Source: Listeria rocourtiae FSL F6-920
GTDB taxonomy: Bacteria > Bacillota > Bacilli > Lactobacillales > Listeriaceae
DNA length: 64,000 bases
Direction of reading: 5' to 3'
Assembly (NCBI RefSeq): GCF_000525975.1
Contig: NZ_AODK01000021.1
Span: 1-64,000, forward strand
The stretch's first letter is position 1, and every line of letters starts with the position of its first letter. Under the pieces are notes generated by a model. The model was not told where the DNA came from and did not search any database. It saw nothing but the letters and a program-made list of their open reading frames with translations. Position numbers and translations under genes: made by a program. Shown here in pieces: positions 10,192 to 19,433 of this stretch.

Positions 10192-10832
10192 TTTGACCTA
10201 GCACCTACCTTTATTCCCGTTCAAAGCTTTTCTATCTATCCAGTATACCGTTTTTCATCAAACAAAAGAAGAGCTTTCGCGAAATACGTTTTTTCACAGA
10301 TTTCAAACCCTTTAAAAACTAATTTTTCTTCAAATTGGTGAATTTAGCTTTAATAAACACCATTTTATCGTTCCCAGACTGTAGAAAAATTACTTCACGT
10401 GATTTCCCACAAAACAGAGAGCGTGCCAACAAATGCTATTTTGTGAACATCTATTTTAGGTTAAAATTAATTTGAGAGAGCAATACAATAAACTTTTTCT
10501 GGTTGTCGTGGTTGCTTTGGTTTTTAATAAAACGAATATGGCTATTAAAGAACTTATATATCAGAGGTATAGCTAAAAAATAGGAGTTATCGGGGAAATA
10601 AATTATTTTTACTTGTAAAAAGTATACTTTCCTTAAAAGGGACAATAATTATGAAATATAATCTAGATTATTATGATTTATTAACATCTTTTATTTCTAT
10701 ATAGACCATTATTACTTACTAGCACATGATCAACCTTTACCACGCACCCCCTCTTTTCAAAAATAATTACCGGATACCCTTGCTGGACACCGCTACTTTC
10801 GATTATACCGTATTCAAGACCGTCTTATTTGG

Positions 10833-11046
10833 GTATACCCTTATCAGACATCTCGGTTTGTGAAGACACAAAAAAACCACCGCGGAAAAGGGAGTAACCG
10901 CGACGGTCAAAAAGGGAGTTAACATTTTCACACTTCAGGGGAAAAGTATGAAAATGGATTTTGCTTGTTGTTAGCTTATACTTTCATGTTACATCTTAAA
11001 GAAAAAAAAATAGCTGTGAGCCTGATTAGAATTTCATGAAAAATAA
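10833..11046. repeat. Long direct repeat, copy 1 (about 214 bp)
   Basis: This block matches 13076-13287 with only scattered differences. It spans the whole LhrC-like RNA unit, its promoter and upstream site, plus the first codons after the terminator (ATG..GATAAGGGTATAC). Similarity stops sharply inside the reading frame on the promoter-distal side, so one copy was made by duplication or recombination. Confidence 0.9.
10870..10968 (-). ncRNA. LhrC-family-like small RNA, copy 1
   Basis: A transcript of about 99 bases is predicted from a -10 TATAAG (10975-10980) to a U-tract. It shows three modules: a hairpin with a perfect 8-bp stem (CATTTTCA/TGAAAATG) and a CCCC-containing loop; a single-stranded segment with ACTCCC; and a terminator hairpin (ACCGTCGCGG/CCGCGGTGGT) whose loop again carries ACTCCC, ending in TTTTTT. 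Repeated UCCC motifs in loops, multicopy occurrence and this size are hallmarks of Listeria LhrC RNAs, which bind Hfq and mask ribosome sites of surface-protein mRNAs under envelope stress. The family name is from remembered architecture; no covariance model was run. Conserved bases 55 or so upstream (TTTTTCATGAAATTCTAATC) may be the LisR activator site. Confidence 0.72.
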
Positions 11047-11272
11047 ATACTTTATTCCCTTGTCCAATTATCACAATTAACTGGGCTTCTATTCTAGATT
11101 AAGAAATAGACAAGCACACCGTTTATCCCAAAGAGAAAACACGCCTTTTTCAGACGTGTCTCGATATTTTAAATTCTAGATTCTGGTTATTCAAAATTTA
11201 TACTTTAATAGTTATCTCATTCTTCTTTTGGACAGATGAATATTTACTTTCTTGCCCTTGTTTTTTTATAAA

Positions 11273-11668
11273 TTAATTCTCTCCTTCTGGGAGCTGATCG
11301 ATGATAAAGAATATTATAGTATGTGCTAAACCTATCATTAAATAGATAGATGCGTTTAATGAAATACTAGTTGTAAAAAGTATGTCTAATAAATACACTC
11401 CTAAAAACGAAGTCACAAAACTAGCACATAAGTTAAATATCAATGGCATTTTGTCCTCTTTATTTTTGGACAACGTTACTTTCACGACTGTTTCTAGAAC
11501 GTTATTCAATAAATAACCTGCAATATAGGTTAAGATTAAAAATAAAAAAAAGATATCCTACATTATCATAGTTACCATTTAACAAATAAATAATCAAATA
11601 ATCAATTCCAAAAAAAGGAATTAACAACAGAACTAAAATCAAAATAAAAAAATAAAAATTGAAAGCAT
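11273..11668 (-). pseudogene. Small multi-pass membrane protein, partner of the bacteriocin-like gene; frameshifted
   Basis: Starting at the ATG of 11666-11668 (GGAG seven bases upstream), the frame is broken in T-runs around 11646-11658 and in a run of eight at 11544-11551. Restoring them gives a protein of roughly 130 residues with four hydrophobic segments, including LILVLLLIPFFG, LFLILTYIAGYLL and LIFNLCASFVTSFLGV, and an acidic end (DQLPEGEN). The intact part begins at MNNVLETVVKV (11509). The first site needs two bases removed, or one added, so its exact repair is uncertain. It lies 16 bases after the bacteriocin-like gene, the position of an immunity protein. No family is recognised. 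Confidence 0.65.
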
Positions 11669-11684
11669 AAGTTAGCTCCAATCA

Positions 11685-12168
11685 TTATAAAATAAATGTT
11701 ACTAAAAAATCTGCAATTAAATCTGCATATTTATCTGGAATACCTACTTTTGTTAAAGCCTTAGCAATACCGTACCAAGTATATGTATCAATTGTATCAA
11801 TAGCTTTGATAATTTTCCCACCATATTTTTTTACAACATCTCTCACTTTTTTTGATGGAATGACATTTACATGTTTAATAGCAAACTTCATTGCTTTTTT
11901 TTATAGCTGCGCCCTTCCACCTTGGAGTTGTTTCCTGAGCTACAGCAGCTTTTATTTCTGCTATATAATTATTCCATTGCTGTTGCGTTACGCCATCCTC
12001 TTTTAAAGCTTCACTTAGAGCACTACTAAATTCTACCAATTTTTTATTTTCATATATTACCTTTTCTAAGTTTCTTTCAGCAGCATAGGAACTTATGCTT
12101 GGCGTTATTACTGATAATCCCATAGCTAGAGCAAGTGAAGTACAGCAAAACTTAATTGACTTTTTCAT
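11685..12168 (-). pseudogene. Secreted bacteriocin-like protein B, frameshifted
   Basis: The ATG at 12168 follows AAAGGAGGGG. A clear Sec signal peptide (MKKSIKFCCTSLALAMGLSV, cleaved near SSYA) leads to an acidic-to-neutral middle. The frame then breaks in a run of eight T on the plus strand (11895-11902). Removing one base joins it to a basic, amphipathic C-terminal domain of about 70 residues ending PDKYADLIADFLVTFIL. The restored length is 160 residues. The C-terminal 45 residues resemble the product at 12764-13094 (hydrophobic helices, a polar D/E-H/T-Y-T segment, very hydrophobic end). I do not recognise a named family. Signal peptide, cationic amphipathic C-terminus and a following small membrane protein suggest a peptide bacteriocin or toxin with immunity; this is inference. 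Confidence 0.65.
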
Positions 12169-12272
12169 TTTAAACCCCTCCTTTTTTAATCTAGTATTTA
12201 CATTTTTATCATATCATAAAATAGAATACAAAATCCATAAAAATATAAATGATACTTTTTATATAAAAAGTA

Positions 12273-12332
12273 GGGGTAAAACATGCATCTCAAAGAAAAT
12301 CGGATATTACGTAATATTCTGACTTTTACCCC
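12273..12332 (-). terminator. Probable terminator between the two bacteriocin-like units
   Basis: On the minus strand GGGGTAAAA pairs with TTTTACCCC around an inner near-palindrome (ATATTACGTAATAT), followed by TACTTTTT. It lies after the 55-residue membrane-protein gene. Confidence 0.5.
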
Positions 12333-12392
12333 ATCCTCTTTGTTCTTTAAATAACTACTTTATTGACCGTTTCCGACAGCGCTCTACTACAA

Positions 12393-12560
12393 TTAATATA
12401 CAATAGTATAAATGGTCGAAATATTTTCTGGTGCCCATAAAATCATAAAAAATATACTCCCACTTGTAACAAGTAAAATATTCATTTTAATCTTATTTGA
12501 TATCATCAACACCCCAAAGTCTATCACCAAAATAGCTAGGCAGTCATTTATTTTTTCCAT
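12393..12560 (-). CDS. Small membrane protein (55 residues), unrecognised
   Basis: An ATG frame of 55 residues starting MEKINDCLAILVIDFGVLMI with a second hydrophobic segment (ILLVTSGSIFFMILW). It starts eight bases after the stop of the 60-residue gene at 12568, so it is the third gene of that unit. The ribosome site is weak, relying on GTGATG or on coupling. Two membrane segments and its position suggest an immunity or accessory protein. Confidence 0.5.
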   Translation of the reverse strand: MEKINDCLAILVIDFGVLMISNKIKMNILLVTSGSIFFMILWAPENISTIYTIVY

Positions 12561-12567
12561 TACATCA

Positions 12568-12750
12568 CTATTTTTCTTTATCTTTAAATCTAAACATCGC
12601 TATGACAGAAAGTAATATAAAAATAACGAAAGGTATACCTACTGACGTAAACCACGTGTTATTAAAAATAAATTTTAAAACCAAACACAATACCATCGAT
12701 GTAATGAAGACTCCTTGCATATAGGATACCAACTCTTTTCTCCTAGTCAT
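12568..12750 (-). CDS. Small membrane protein (60 residues), candidate immunity protein
   Basis: A 60-residue protein with two hydrophobic segments (VFITSMVLCLVLKFIF and VGIPFVIFILLSVIAMF) and charged ends (MTRRKE and KDKEK). The start has a strong GGGAGG site eight bases upstream, lying 13 bases past the stop of the restored bacteriocin-like gene at 12764. Size, topology and placement are those of bacteriocin immunity proteins, but there is no sequence match that I recognise. Confidence 0.65.
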   Translation of the reverse strand: MTRRKELVSYMQGVFITSMVLCLVLKFIFNNTWFTSVGIPFVIFILLSVIAMFRFKDKEK

Positions 12751-12763
12751 CAGCTATCCTCCC

Positions 12764-13094
12764 TTATATTAGTAGTATAATAGTTTTAGAAACGAGCCAT
12801 GCCACCGTTTTGCTCCTAGTTGATTGGTATACTTTCTTATAGATAACCTCTTCTAATTTCCCTGTATAGTGCTCGATAAACATTAGTAAAGAACCAAGCC
12901 CCACTGAAATCCACGTGACCTTTTACCCTAGCTGGTAGCTTTTTATAAACCGCTTTTATAGCCTTTACAGCCCATGTAAGTTTTCCTCTTTCCATGGATT
13001 CACTATCTATAAGCACACCGTCCTTATATGCAACACCATCTATTAGAATGATATCATCTGTTGTGTCTTGCTCAAGTATACCCTTATCAAACAT
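12764..13094 (-). pseudogene. Bacteriocin-like protein A, 5'-truncated and frameshifted
   Basis: Reading from the ATG at 13092-13094 gives MFDKGILEQDTTDDIILIDG, then a lysine-rich stretch (KLTWAVKAIKAVYKKLP). The frame shifts near 12918-12926. Continuing one base over gives a hydrophobic end with LGSLLMFIEHYTGKLEEVIY and WLVSKTIILLI, similar to the end of protein B. The shift is not in a long homopolymer, so it may be a genuine mutation. There is no signal peptide, no ribosome site before the ATG, and the 5' edge coincides with the end of a long duplicated block, so the original 5' end was probably lost. The two small membrane-protein genes downstream would be its immunity genes. Confidence 0.6.
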
Positions 13095-13287
13095 CTCGGT
13101 TTGTGAAGACACAAAAAAACCACCGCGGAAAAGGGAGTAACCGCGACGGTCAAAAAGGGAGTTAACATTTTCAGGCTTCAGGGGAAAAGTATGAAAATGG
13201 ATTTGCTTGTTGTTAGCTTATATATTCATATTACATCCTAAAGAAAAAAAGTAGCTGTGATTCTGATTAGAATTTCATGAAAAATAA
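13076..13287. repeat. Long direct repeat, copy 2 (about 212 bp)
   Basis: Matches 10833-11046. The two copies are 2.24 kb apart in the same orientation and enclose the bacteriocin-like genes, so recombination between them could delete the region. Confidence 0.9.
13112..13210 (-). ncRNA. LhrC-family-like small RNA, copy 2
   Basis: Same three-module design as the copy at 10870: the 8-bp stem CATTTTCA/TGAAAATG, the free ACTCCC segment, and the terminator stem with ACTCCC in its loop followed by TTTTTTT. The -10 TATAAG is at 13217-13222. Differences between the copies fall outside the stems and the CUCCC motifs, which suggests selection on structure. Its terminator lies directly upstream of the truncated bacteriocin-like frame, so an attenuator role for that gene is an alternative. 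Confidence 0.72.
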
Positions 13288-13300
13288 CTTTCCTTTTCCA

Positions 13301-13331
13301 TACCATCACACAATGGCATTGTGTGATGGTA
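13301..13331. repeat. Perfect 31-bp inverted repeat
   Basis: TACCATCACACAATG and its exact complement flank one G. The 15-bp arms are too perfect to be chance. The plus-strand side has only a weak T-rich flank. It could be a terminator, or an operator for a dimeric regulator upstream of the second sRNA or the surface-protein gene at 13761. Confidence 0.75.
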
Positions 13332-13760
13332 TTTAATCTTTTAGAAATTATAGAAGATTTTTTAGTCCTATAGATAGATTAGGAAATCTGAATTCTCTAA
13401 TCACACTAATCAAGGTCATCATTCTTAATTTCTAGATACGGCTGAAGATAATTCTATATCCCATTAAAGTGGATCAGTTCCGATTCGAGCATTTTTTCTA
13501 TTAATTTAGTTTTCAATTTATAAATGTCAATTTTTCCCTTTCGTTATTTTTTAGTGTATTTTTTTCTAGATTTTTGTATGATAGTTAAAAAAAGAGATAG
13601 TATTCTTAATATTTAGTGACAACTGATTGTATTAGCTATTCTTCTTCATCCTCCTTGTGCTAAGATAAGTTAGTATCTTAGTTTTGAAAAATCTAATAAA
13701 GCAGGTGAAAGCACAAAATTTTTGAATTCAAATAAAAAAATGGAAGAGGTTATGAATAAA
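13332..13760. other. Non-coding region upstream of the surface-protein gene
   Basis: No gene was found on either strand. The region is AT-rich and should contain the promoter of the gene at 13761, but I cannot pick one promoter with confidence. Confidence 0.4.
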
Positions 13761-15086
13761 ATGAAACATTCTTTGAAAAAAATAGTCAGCGTAATGAGTG
13801 TGGCGTCCATAATTGGAACAAGTATTGCACTGCCATTCAACGTTCCTTTTGCGACTTCCGTGCAAGCAGCATCTGTCAGTGAAAAAACAGCAACTGATGC
13901 AATCTTAGCACTTTTTGCAAATAATAATCCAAGCACGAATGTTCTTAAAACAACAACTAATCAACAAACAATCGATGCGGCGCAGCAGTTATTGGACGCA
14001 GTTACAGGTATGCTTGACACCGTAAGAGCAAACGCACAAGCGGCAATCACCCAAGCAAGAGCTTTATTGGATTTAAGAAATACACCACTAGATTACAGTT
14101 TATTTGCGAATGATGCAGATATTACATCGTCAGTCATAACTGGGATAGCGGGCACAGGGATTACACGTGTCAGTCTACTAGTGGATGGTGTCGTGAAAGC
14201 AACTGGAACGATAGTAAACGGAACTTACAGTATTCTTGTAGGTAATTCCATTACTCCAGGTTCGCAAGTAGAAGTGGTAGGATACAATGGTACAAATGAA
14301 GTCGCACGAAAAACAGTAAAAGTTAGTAATAATGCAGCACCACTTGCCCCAGGAGAGAATGAAGCGCTAGCTAAAACCATGGCAGCAAATGCTGTAATGG
14401 CTCTGTTCCAAAATAACAATCCTACTACCAATATACTAAACTCGGCGACTACTCAAAAAACAATTGATTATGCCCAAAGTTTAATTAATGTCGTTCAAAC
14501 TGCATCTGTAAAAGCAAGTTTGCAACAAGAACTAGATAGAGCGCAGAGCTTGCTGAACGCCCTGCCTACTTTCAATATGTCTGTAGTAGCATTTAAACTT
14601 GGTACAGATAGCTATGTCACAGGGCAATTTTCTGGCAACGTGGCAAAAATTAGCCTTACTGTGAACGGCGCATCAGGCGTTAAAATTCCTGTTACCGCAC
14701 CAACTATTAAATACTACGCGAAAACTGTCATTTTAAAAGACACTGATGACGTAACACTAATTGCTTATGACGCGGCCGGCAATGTGCTAGGTACGAAAAA
14801 AGTCACCGTTAAAAAACAAGAAGTGACGACAAATGGTGCTATCACTACGCTTGCACCATTTGTAATTGGTAAAGAAAACTATGTTACTGGTCAATTCTCT
14901 GGGGACGTAGCGAAAATTAGCCTTACTGTGAATGGTGTAGAGGGCGTTAAAATCCCTGCTAGTGCATCGACTATTAAATATTATGCGAAAACGGTTCTCC
15001 TTAACACGACAGATAATGCACACATCACTGCCTACGACATCAATGGTAACGTACTTGATACCAAAGTAGTTAGTTTGAGTAGATAA
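13761..15086 (+). CDS. Secreted protein with Cry1Ac D-VI-like and Ig-like domains
   Basis: The start ATG at 13761 lies ten bases after GAAGAGG; the ATG at 13752 abuts that site. A signal peptide (MKHSLKKIVSVMSVASIIG, cut near SVQA) precedes two helical repeats of the Cry1Ac domain D-VI-related type (near residues 40-100 and 205-270; pattern AxxAILALF...N, then IDxAQxLLDxV). Ig-like beta domains separate and follow them. The last two (about 275-350 and 365-440) are near copies of each other, sharing YVTGQFSG, VAKISLTVNG and KYYAKTV. No LPXTG motif or other anchor is seen, so it is secreted or held non-covalently. Similar modules occur in Listeria surface proteins; the ligand is unknown. Confidence 0.8.
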   Translation: MKHSLKKIVSVMSVASIIGTSIALPFNVPFATSVQAASVSEKTATDAILALFANNNPSTNVLKTTTNQQTIDAAQQLLDAVTGMLDTVRANAQAAITQARALLDLRNTPLDYSLFANDADITSSVITGIAGTGITRVSLLVDGVVKATGTIVNGTYSILVGNSITPGSQVEVVGYNGTNEVARKTVKVSNNAAPLAPGENEALAKTMAANAVMALFQNNNPTTNILNSATTQKTIDYAQSLINVVQTASVKASLQQELDRAQSLLNALPTFNMSVVAFKLGTDSYVTGQFSGNVAKISLTVNGASGVKIPVTAPTIKYYAKTVILKDTDDVTLIAYDAAGNVLGTKKVTVKKQEVTTNGAITTLAPFVIGKENYVTGQFSGDVAKISLTVNGVEGVKIPASASTIKYYAKTVLLNTTDNAHITAYDINGNVLDTKVVSLSR

Positions 15087-15181
15087 TTGCTGTTAACCGC
15101 ATACTAAAAATTTTCATCATAGAGGCATAGATAAGAGGTGGGCACCCCATCGCTTACTAACAACAGGGAGTATAAAATAAA

Positions 15182-15226
15182 CTGTGTAAATAATGAATCC
15201 TAGGTTCATTATTTATGCAGTTTTTC
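15182..15226 (+). terminator. Terminator of the surface-protein gene
   Basis: AAATAATGAA and TTCATTATTT form a perfect 10-bp stem around TCCTAGG, extended by CTG/CAG, and are followed by TTTTTCTTTTT. Confidence 0.8.
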
Positions 15227-15268
15227 TTTTTGGTACAATAAATAAAACCCCGAAAGGATGAGAATAAG

Positions 15269-15590
15269 ATGCCAAAGAAAAAGCGTAATCCTAAACCGTT
15301 GCCCTTACAAAAACCATTGTAGAAGAATATCAACCAGAGTCCGCGAAAGAGATGAAAAGTGCCCTAAACGACGTCTTTGGACCGCTCTTTAAGCAATTAC
15401 TACAAGAAGATACTCGGACTTCGACTCAATGGGAGTGAAAGTAAAAAACGATGGATGGTGTGCCCGGTTTAGAAGAAGGTGCGAAAGCAATCTCCCAGCT
15501 GTAGTTGTCCAGCATTGTATCGGACATCTTGTGCAGCATTCCCTCGCCATGTGTCATCCAAAGAATATAAAGTCTTCACGACAGAAGTCA
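15269..15590 (+). pseudogene. Remnant of an IS256-family (mutator) transposase
   Basis: An ATG with an upstream GAAAGGATG site opens a basic N-terminus (MPKKKRNPKPLPL). After a frameshift comes VEEYQPESAKEMKSALNDVF, continuing as GPLFKQLL, which is the start pattern of IS256-type transposases. A large internal deletion then joins to pieces of the catalytic domain in several frames: VPGLEEGAKAI, then VVVQHCIGHLV, then SSKEYKVFT. About 100 of the usual 390-400 residues remain, with several frame changes. Unlike the single-base disruptions elsewhere in the window, this is clearly an old decayed element. I could not find its terminal inverted repeats. Confidence 0.8.
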
Positions 15591-16185
15591 CAACATCATC
15601 TATGATGTCACACTTTTGAGCGATAACATAATCCAACTTTTTCATAGATTGTCATGATTTTATAAGCCTCTCTTGCTGTCTTCTCTCTGCTCATCTCCTG
15701 CATTCTATGCGCTCTCTATGACACTGTATACGCATCGTAAACAAAGAATATTTCACAAGGATATATATCACTCTCCACTTTTTTTCAAAATTTCACATTT
15801 TAGACATAATACCGTTCAATAAAACTTTAGAATAGACCTATTCTTCCAAACACCATGGAAAAATACCCCGCTTTAGTAAACCCTCTCACACAAACAGAAT
15901 TAATCTTCGTTAATTTTTTTACAATAAAATTATCTATTTACAAAGTGTCACCACATCCTGTTTAAACAGCCTTTACACTGCTAACTCTCTATGCTAATAT
16001 TTTACTTTGTAGATGAATAATAAAGAATTTTATAGTACTTTTTTCAAAAATGCATTACAAAAGGAGGCTGTAACTGAGCTAATCTCTATCAAAATTATGC
16101 CTATATACTTAGATAAAGACTGAATTGAATATTAGCATTATTTCTACATTTAAATAAATAAGATTTCTTATAAAGGAGAAGCATA
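15591..16185. other. Non-coding region after the transposase remnant
   Basis: No gene was found. The upstream part may contain further decayed IS sequence; the downstream part should hold the promoter of the large adhesin gene. Confidence 0.4.
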
Positions 16186-19100
16186 ATGAAAAACATAAAA
16201 AAAATACCTAATAACCTTGATGTGTCTTGTCTTATCCTTGCAATCATTTAGTTTAATTGCAACTGCTCAAACTACGTCTTCTACAGATAGTATCAAAACA
16301 ACGATTACAGTTCCCTCTGGTTCCATCACCAATCGAGGGGAAGTCACGATTCAAATTGATCTTTCTGGTAGTGCTGGTGCTTTCACTCCAACAAACGGTG
16401 ACCTTACCGTGACTGTACCGAAAGATATCGTGTACAATGTTACTGATTTCACATCGAAACTAGACTTACCGGTACCATTCAAGTTAAAAAGCGTTACCTC
16501 AGATGCTACCAATTATAAAATCTTAATCGCTGTTGATACTACTTTGATTGCCTCGAATGAAGCCTTTCATGGTATTTTTCAGATTAAATTTGGTGCGCCG
16601 ATATTGACAATTGGCGATGCGCATAACGATACGCAGACTTTTTCTGTTGATTACGCAACTAAGCACGATGACATCACCGTCGATGTTGCAAAAAAGAACC
16701 CGATTGTAAAACCCATTTTTGATAAGTGGTATAAAGGCGATTTGGATGCTAATAACGTTGCTGTTTTAAATACAACGGCACCGGAGCAAAATAAATTCCA
16801 ACTCGTTGTCAACTATAAGAGAATCGCTTTACATGATGTTGTCATTACAGATACACTGCCTGAGGGAACCTCTTTAATAGCAACCAATAAGAATTCTGTG
16901 ATTCCTGGTAGCGGTCTAACCATGGATAACATTCGTATTTTAAAAGCGAGTGCCTTTGATGAGGATGGCGTTGTTACTGGCTATCAATACGTGACAGACG
17001 AATTCCAAGGCAAGGTTAGTTATGACACCGTGACGCGTACTTTTACAGTAAACCTAGGGGATATGACAGCCGATGATACGTACTTTATTGAATACGCTTT
17101 AAAAGTGGAGGATCCTAATCTTGGACAACAAGTGAATACTGCCAATTTCACTGCATCCAATGCCATTTCCATTCAAAAAACGCTCCCTGTGAAGCCCATT
17201 CAACACTTTGGTACGAGTTACCTGCTAAGCAAAAGTGTGGATAAGCAAGTCCTCAACTACGATGAAAATACATTAACCTACACGCTGAAACTGATGTCAT
17301 TAGATGGCGCCAGTATTCCAGCAGGTACCATTGTCACAGATCCACTTGATCCAAGAATCCACATTACTTCTATCCTTGACTATGATAAGAGCAAATTTGA
17401 TATGCAATACGATGCCGATTCTGTAACCATAAAAACACTCGTCGACATACCAAAAAACGAGACAAACAGTTGGGCTTTTGAAGCGAATGTTTCTACTCTA
17501 AAAGTTGGTGATTCTCTTCTAAACGCCGCGTATCTCGACGTATCGAATAACATTATCCAATCGAATACCGTAGCAACGAAAAAATACGACGGACGAATGC
17601 AGATTATGAAAAAAGATAATTTCGGAAAACCTGTAGCAGGTGCCGAGTATACCATCACAGATGCAAATGGTGCAGCGGTGTTTCAAGGAAAAACGGATAA
17701 GTATGGTATTCTTCTATCCACGGCATTACAAATTGGTACGTATACAATTGTAGAAACGGATGCACCTGCAGGATATGTTCTTGATAACACACCACAAACC
17801 GTGACGATTACCGATCAAGATACCGATCCGATTATACTACAGACAAAAAATAACATTAAAACCGGCTCCGTAAAACTTACGAAAGTCGATGCCGCAGATC
17901 ACACGAACGTTTTAGCTAGCGCCGTCTTCAACTTACTGGACGAAAAAGGTACGATTCTGAAACAAGGCTTGACTACCGGTGCTGATGGCGTTTTAAAAGT
18001 GTCGAACTTGAACCCTGGAAAATACAGTTTGGTCGAAACAGCTGCACCTGCTGGCTATACACTGGACAGCACACCAATCCCTTTTGAAATAACTTTCGGC
18101 GATGACCAAACACCTGTTGCGCTAGTCAAAGAAAACACCATGAAAAATGGGTCAGTTCAGCTTACAAAAGTTGATTCGGATGACCATACAACCTTGCTTG
18201 TAGGAGCTACATTTAATCTACTAGATGAAAAAGGAACAACTTTAAAAAGAGATTTAACGACCGATGCTGCGGGAATTTTGACAGTTGCTAATTTAAAACC
18301 TGGAAAATACAGCTTTGTTGAGACCTCAGCGCCTTCTGGTTATACGCTGGACAGCACGCCTGTTTTGTTCACAATCCCTTTTGGTGATGACCAAACACCT
18401 GTTGCGCTAGTCAAAGAAAATACGAAGAAAAATGGCTCTGTTCAACTAACAAAAGTTGATTCGGATGACCATACGACCCTACTTGTAGGCGCCACTTTCA
18501 ACCTACTAAACGAGCAAGGTGTCATTTTAAAAGATAGCTTAACTACTGATGAAAATGGCTTTTTAGAAGTTACCAATTTGAAACCTGGAAAATATAGTTT
18601 TGTCGAAACAGCTGCACCTGCTGGCTATACACTAGACAATACACCTATCACGTTCGAGATTCTTTTTGGTGATGATCAGACTCCTATTGCGCTCATCAAA
18701 GAAAACACCATGAAAAATGGCTCTGTAGAACTAACAAAAGTCAATGCCGCAGATCATACAACACTACTATCTGGTGCTATTTTTGATTTATTAGATGCGC
18801 AAGGCAACATTTTAAAAACAAATCTAACTACAGATGAGCATGGTTTTCTAGCAGTTACTGATTTAAAACCTGGCAAATACAGTTTTGTCGAGACATCCGC
18901 ACCTGCTGGCTATACATTAGATAGCACACCGCTCTTGTTTGAAATTCCGTTTGGCGATGATCAGACGCCTTTACAAGTAATGATGGAGAACAGTGTGACT
19001 TTCCAACCAACGCCGCCAATTGTGCCTGATCCACCGTATGAAGAAAAAACGACACCAGTAAAACCAGTATCACCAGTCATTCCAACTAAAGAAGCCTCAG

Positions 19101-19286
19101 TCATCAAAGAACCTAGTAAAAAAAGCTCCAACTTTAGAAGAAGCTGGCGTACCAACTAAAAATATACAAGAAAAAATACCCAAAACTGGTGACAGCTCAG
19201 AACGCCATTTAATCTTAATCGGCTTACTTCTATTCATCTGTGCTACTTTACTATTTACGATACAAACGAGAACGAAGAGAAATTAG
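16186..19286 (+). pseudogene. Large wall-anchored adhesin with SpaA/Cna-B repeats, frameshifted at both ends
   Basis: The ATG at 16186 (AAAGGAGAAG upstream) starts MKNIKK. Removing one base from an A8 run (16197-16204) gives a good signal peptide ending SLIATAQT. Residues about 30-460 form Ig-fold adhesin domains. Five SpaA/Cna-B-type domains follow: one divergent (MQIMKKDNFGKPVAGAEYTI) and four near-identical copies of about 95 residues, each with LTKV at the start and an SFVETxAPxGYTLD-like E-motif that fits isopeptide bonding. A second extra base in an A7 run (19118-19124) hides the end; the restored C-terminus has an IPKTG sorting signal, a hydrophobic segment and a basic tail. It is thus a sortase-anchored adhesin of about 1,030 residues. 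As read, it would lack both a secretion signal and an anchor. Confidence 0.87.
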
Positions 19287-19292
19287 CCAATA

Positions 19293-19347
19293 AAAAAACG
19301 TACTAGATTTGATGCGCTTTAGAGTCCATCGAATACAGTACGTTTTT
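19293..19347. terminator. Bidirectional-looking terminator after the adhesin gene
   Basis: AAAACGTACT pairs with AGTACGTTTTT at the base of a long imperfect hairpin, with T-tracts on both strands. Confidence 0.7.
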
Positions 19348-19433
19348 CAATTGTTATAGACATCAGGTTTTATATTTTTCCAGCATTGCGCTATAATGAG
19401 ATAGATGAATCACGTGATTGGAGGTCGTTACAA

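Larger units (their letters stand above)
10192..11272. other. Long non-coding stretch before recQ, holding an LhrC-like RNA copy
   Basis: From 10192 to 10680 I see only AT-rich sequence; a possible 64-codon frame at 10451-10645 has no ribosome site and unconvincing composition. From 10681 to 10851 on the minus strand an ATG frame starts MSDKGIPK, meets a TAA at 10825-10827, and then stays open for 47 codons (DGLEYGIIESSGVQQG onward). This could be a degenerate small gene. The sRNA copy and the long direct repeat are listed separately. Confidence 0.45.

Noticed and set aside
10451..10645. Possible 64-residue gene in the gap before recQ
   Set aside because: No ribosome site, AT-driven composition, no partner gene.
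12412..12615. Plus-strand 67-codon frame
   Set aside because: Antisense to two small minus-strand membrane genes that have better start signals and operon placement.
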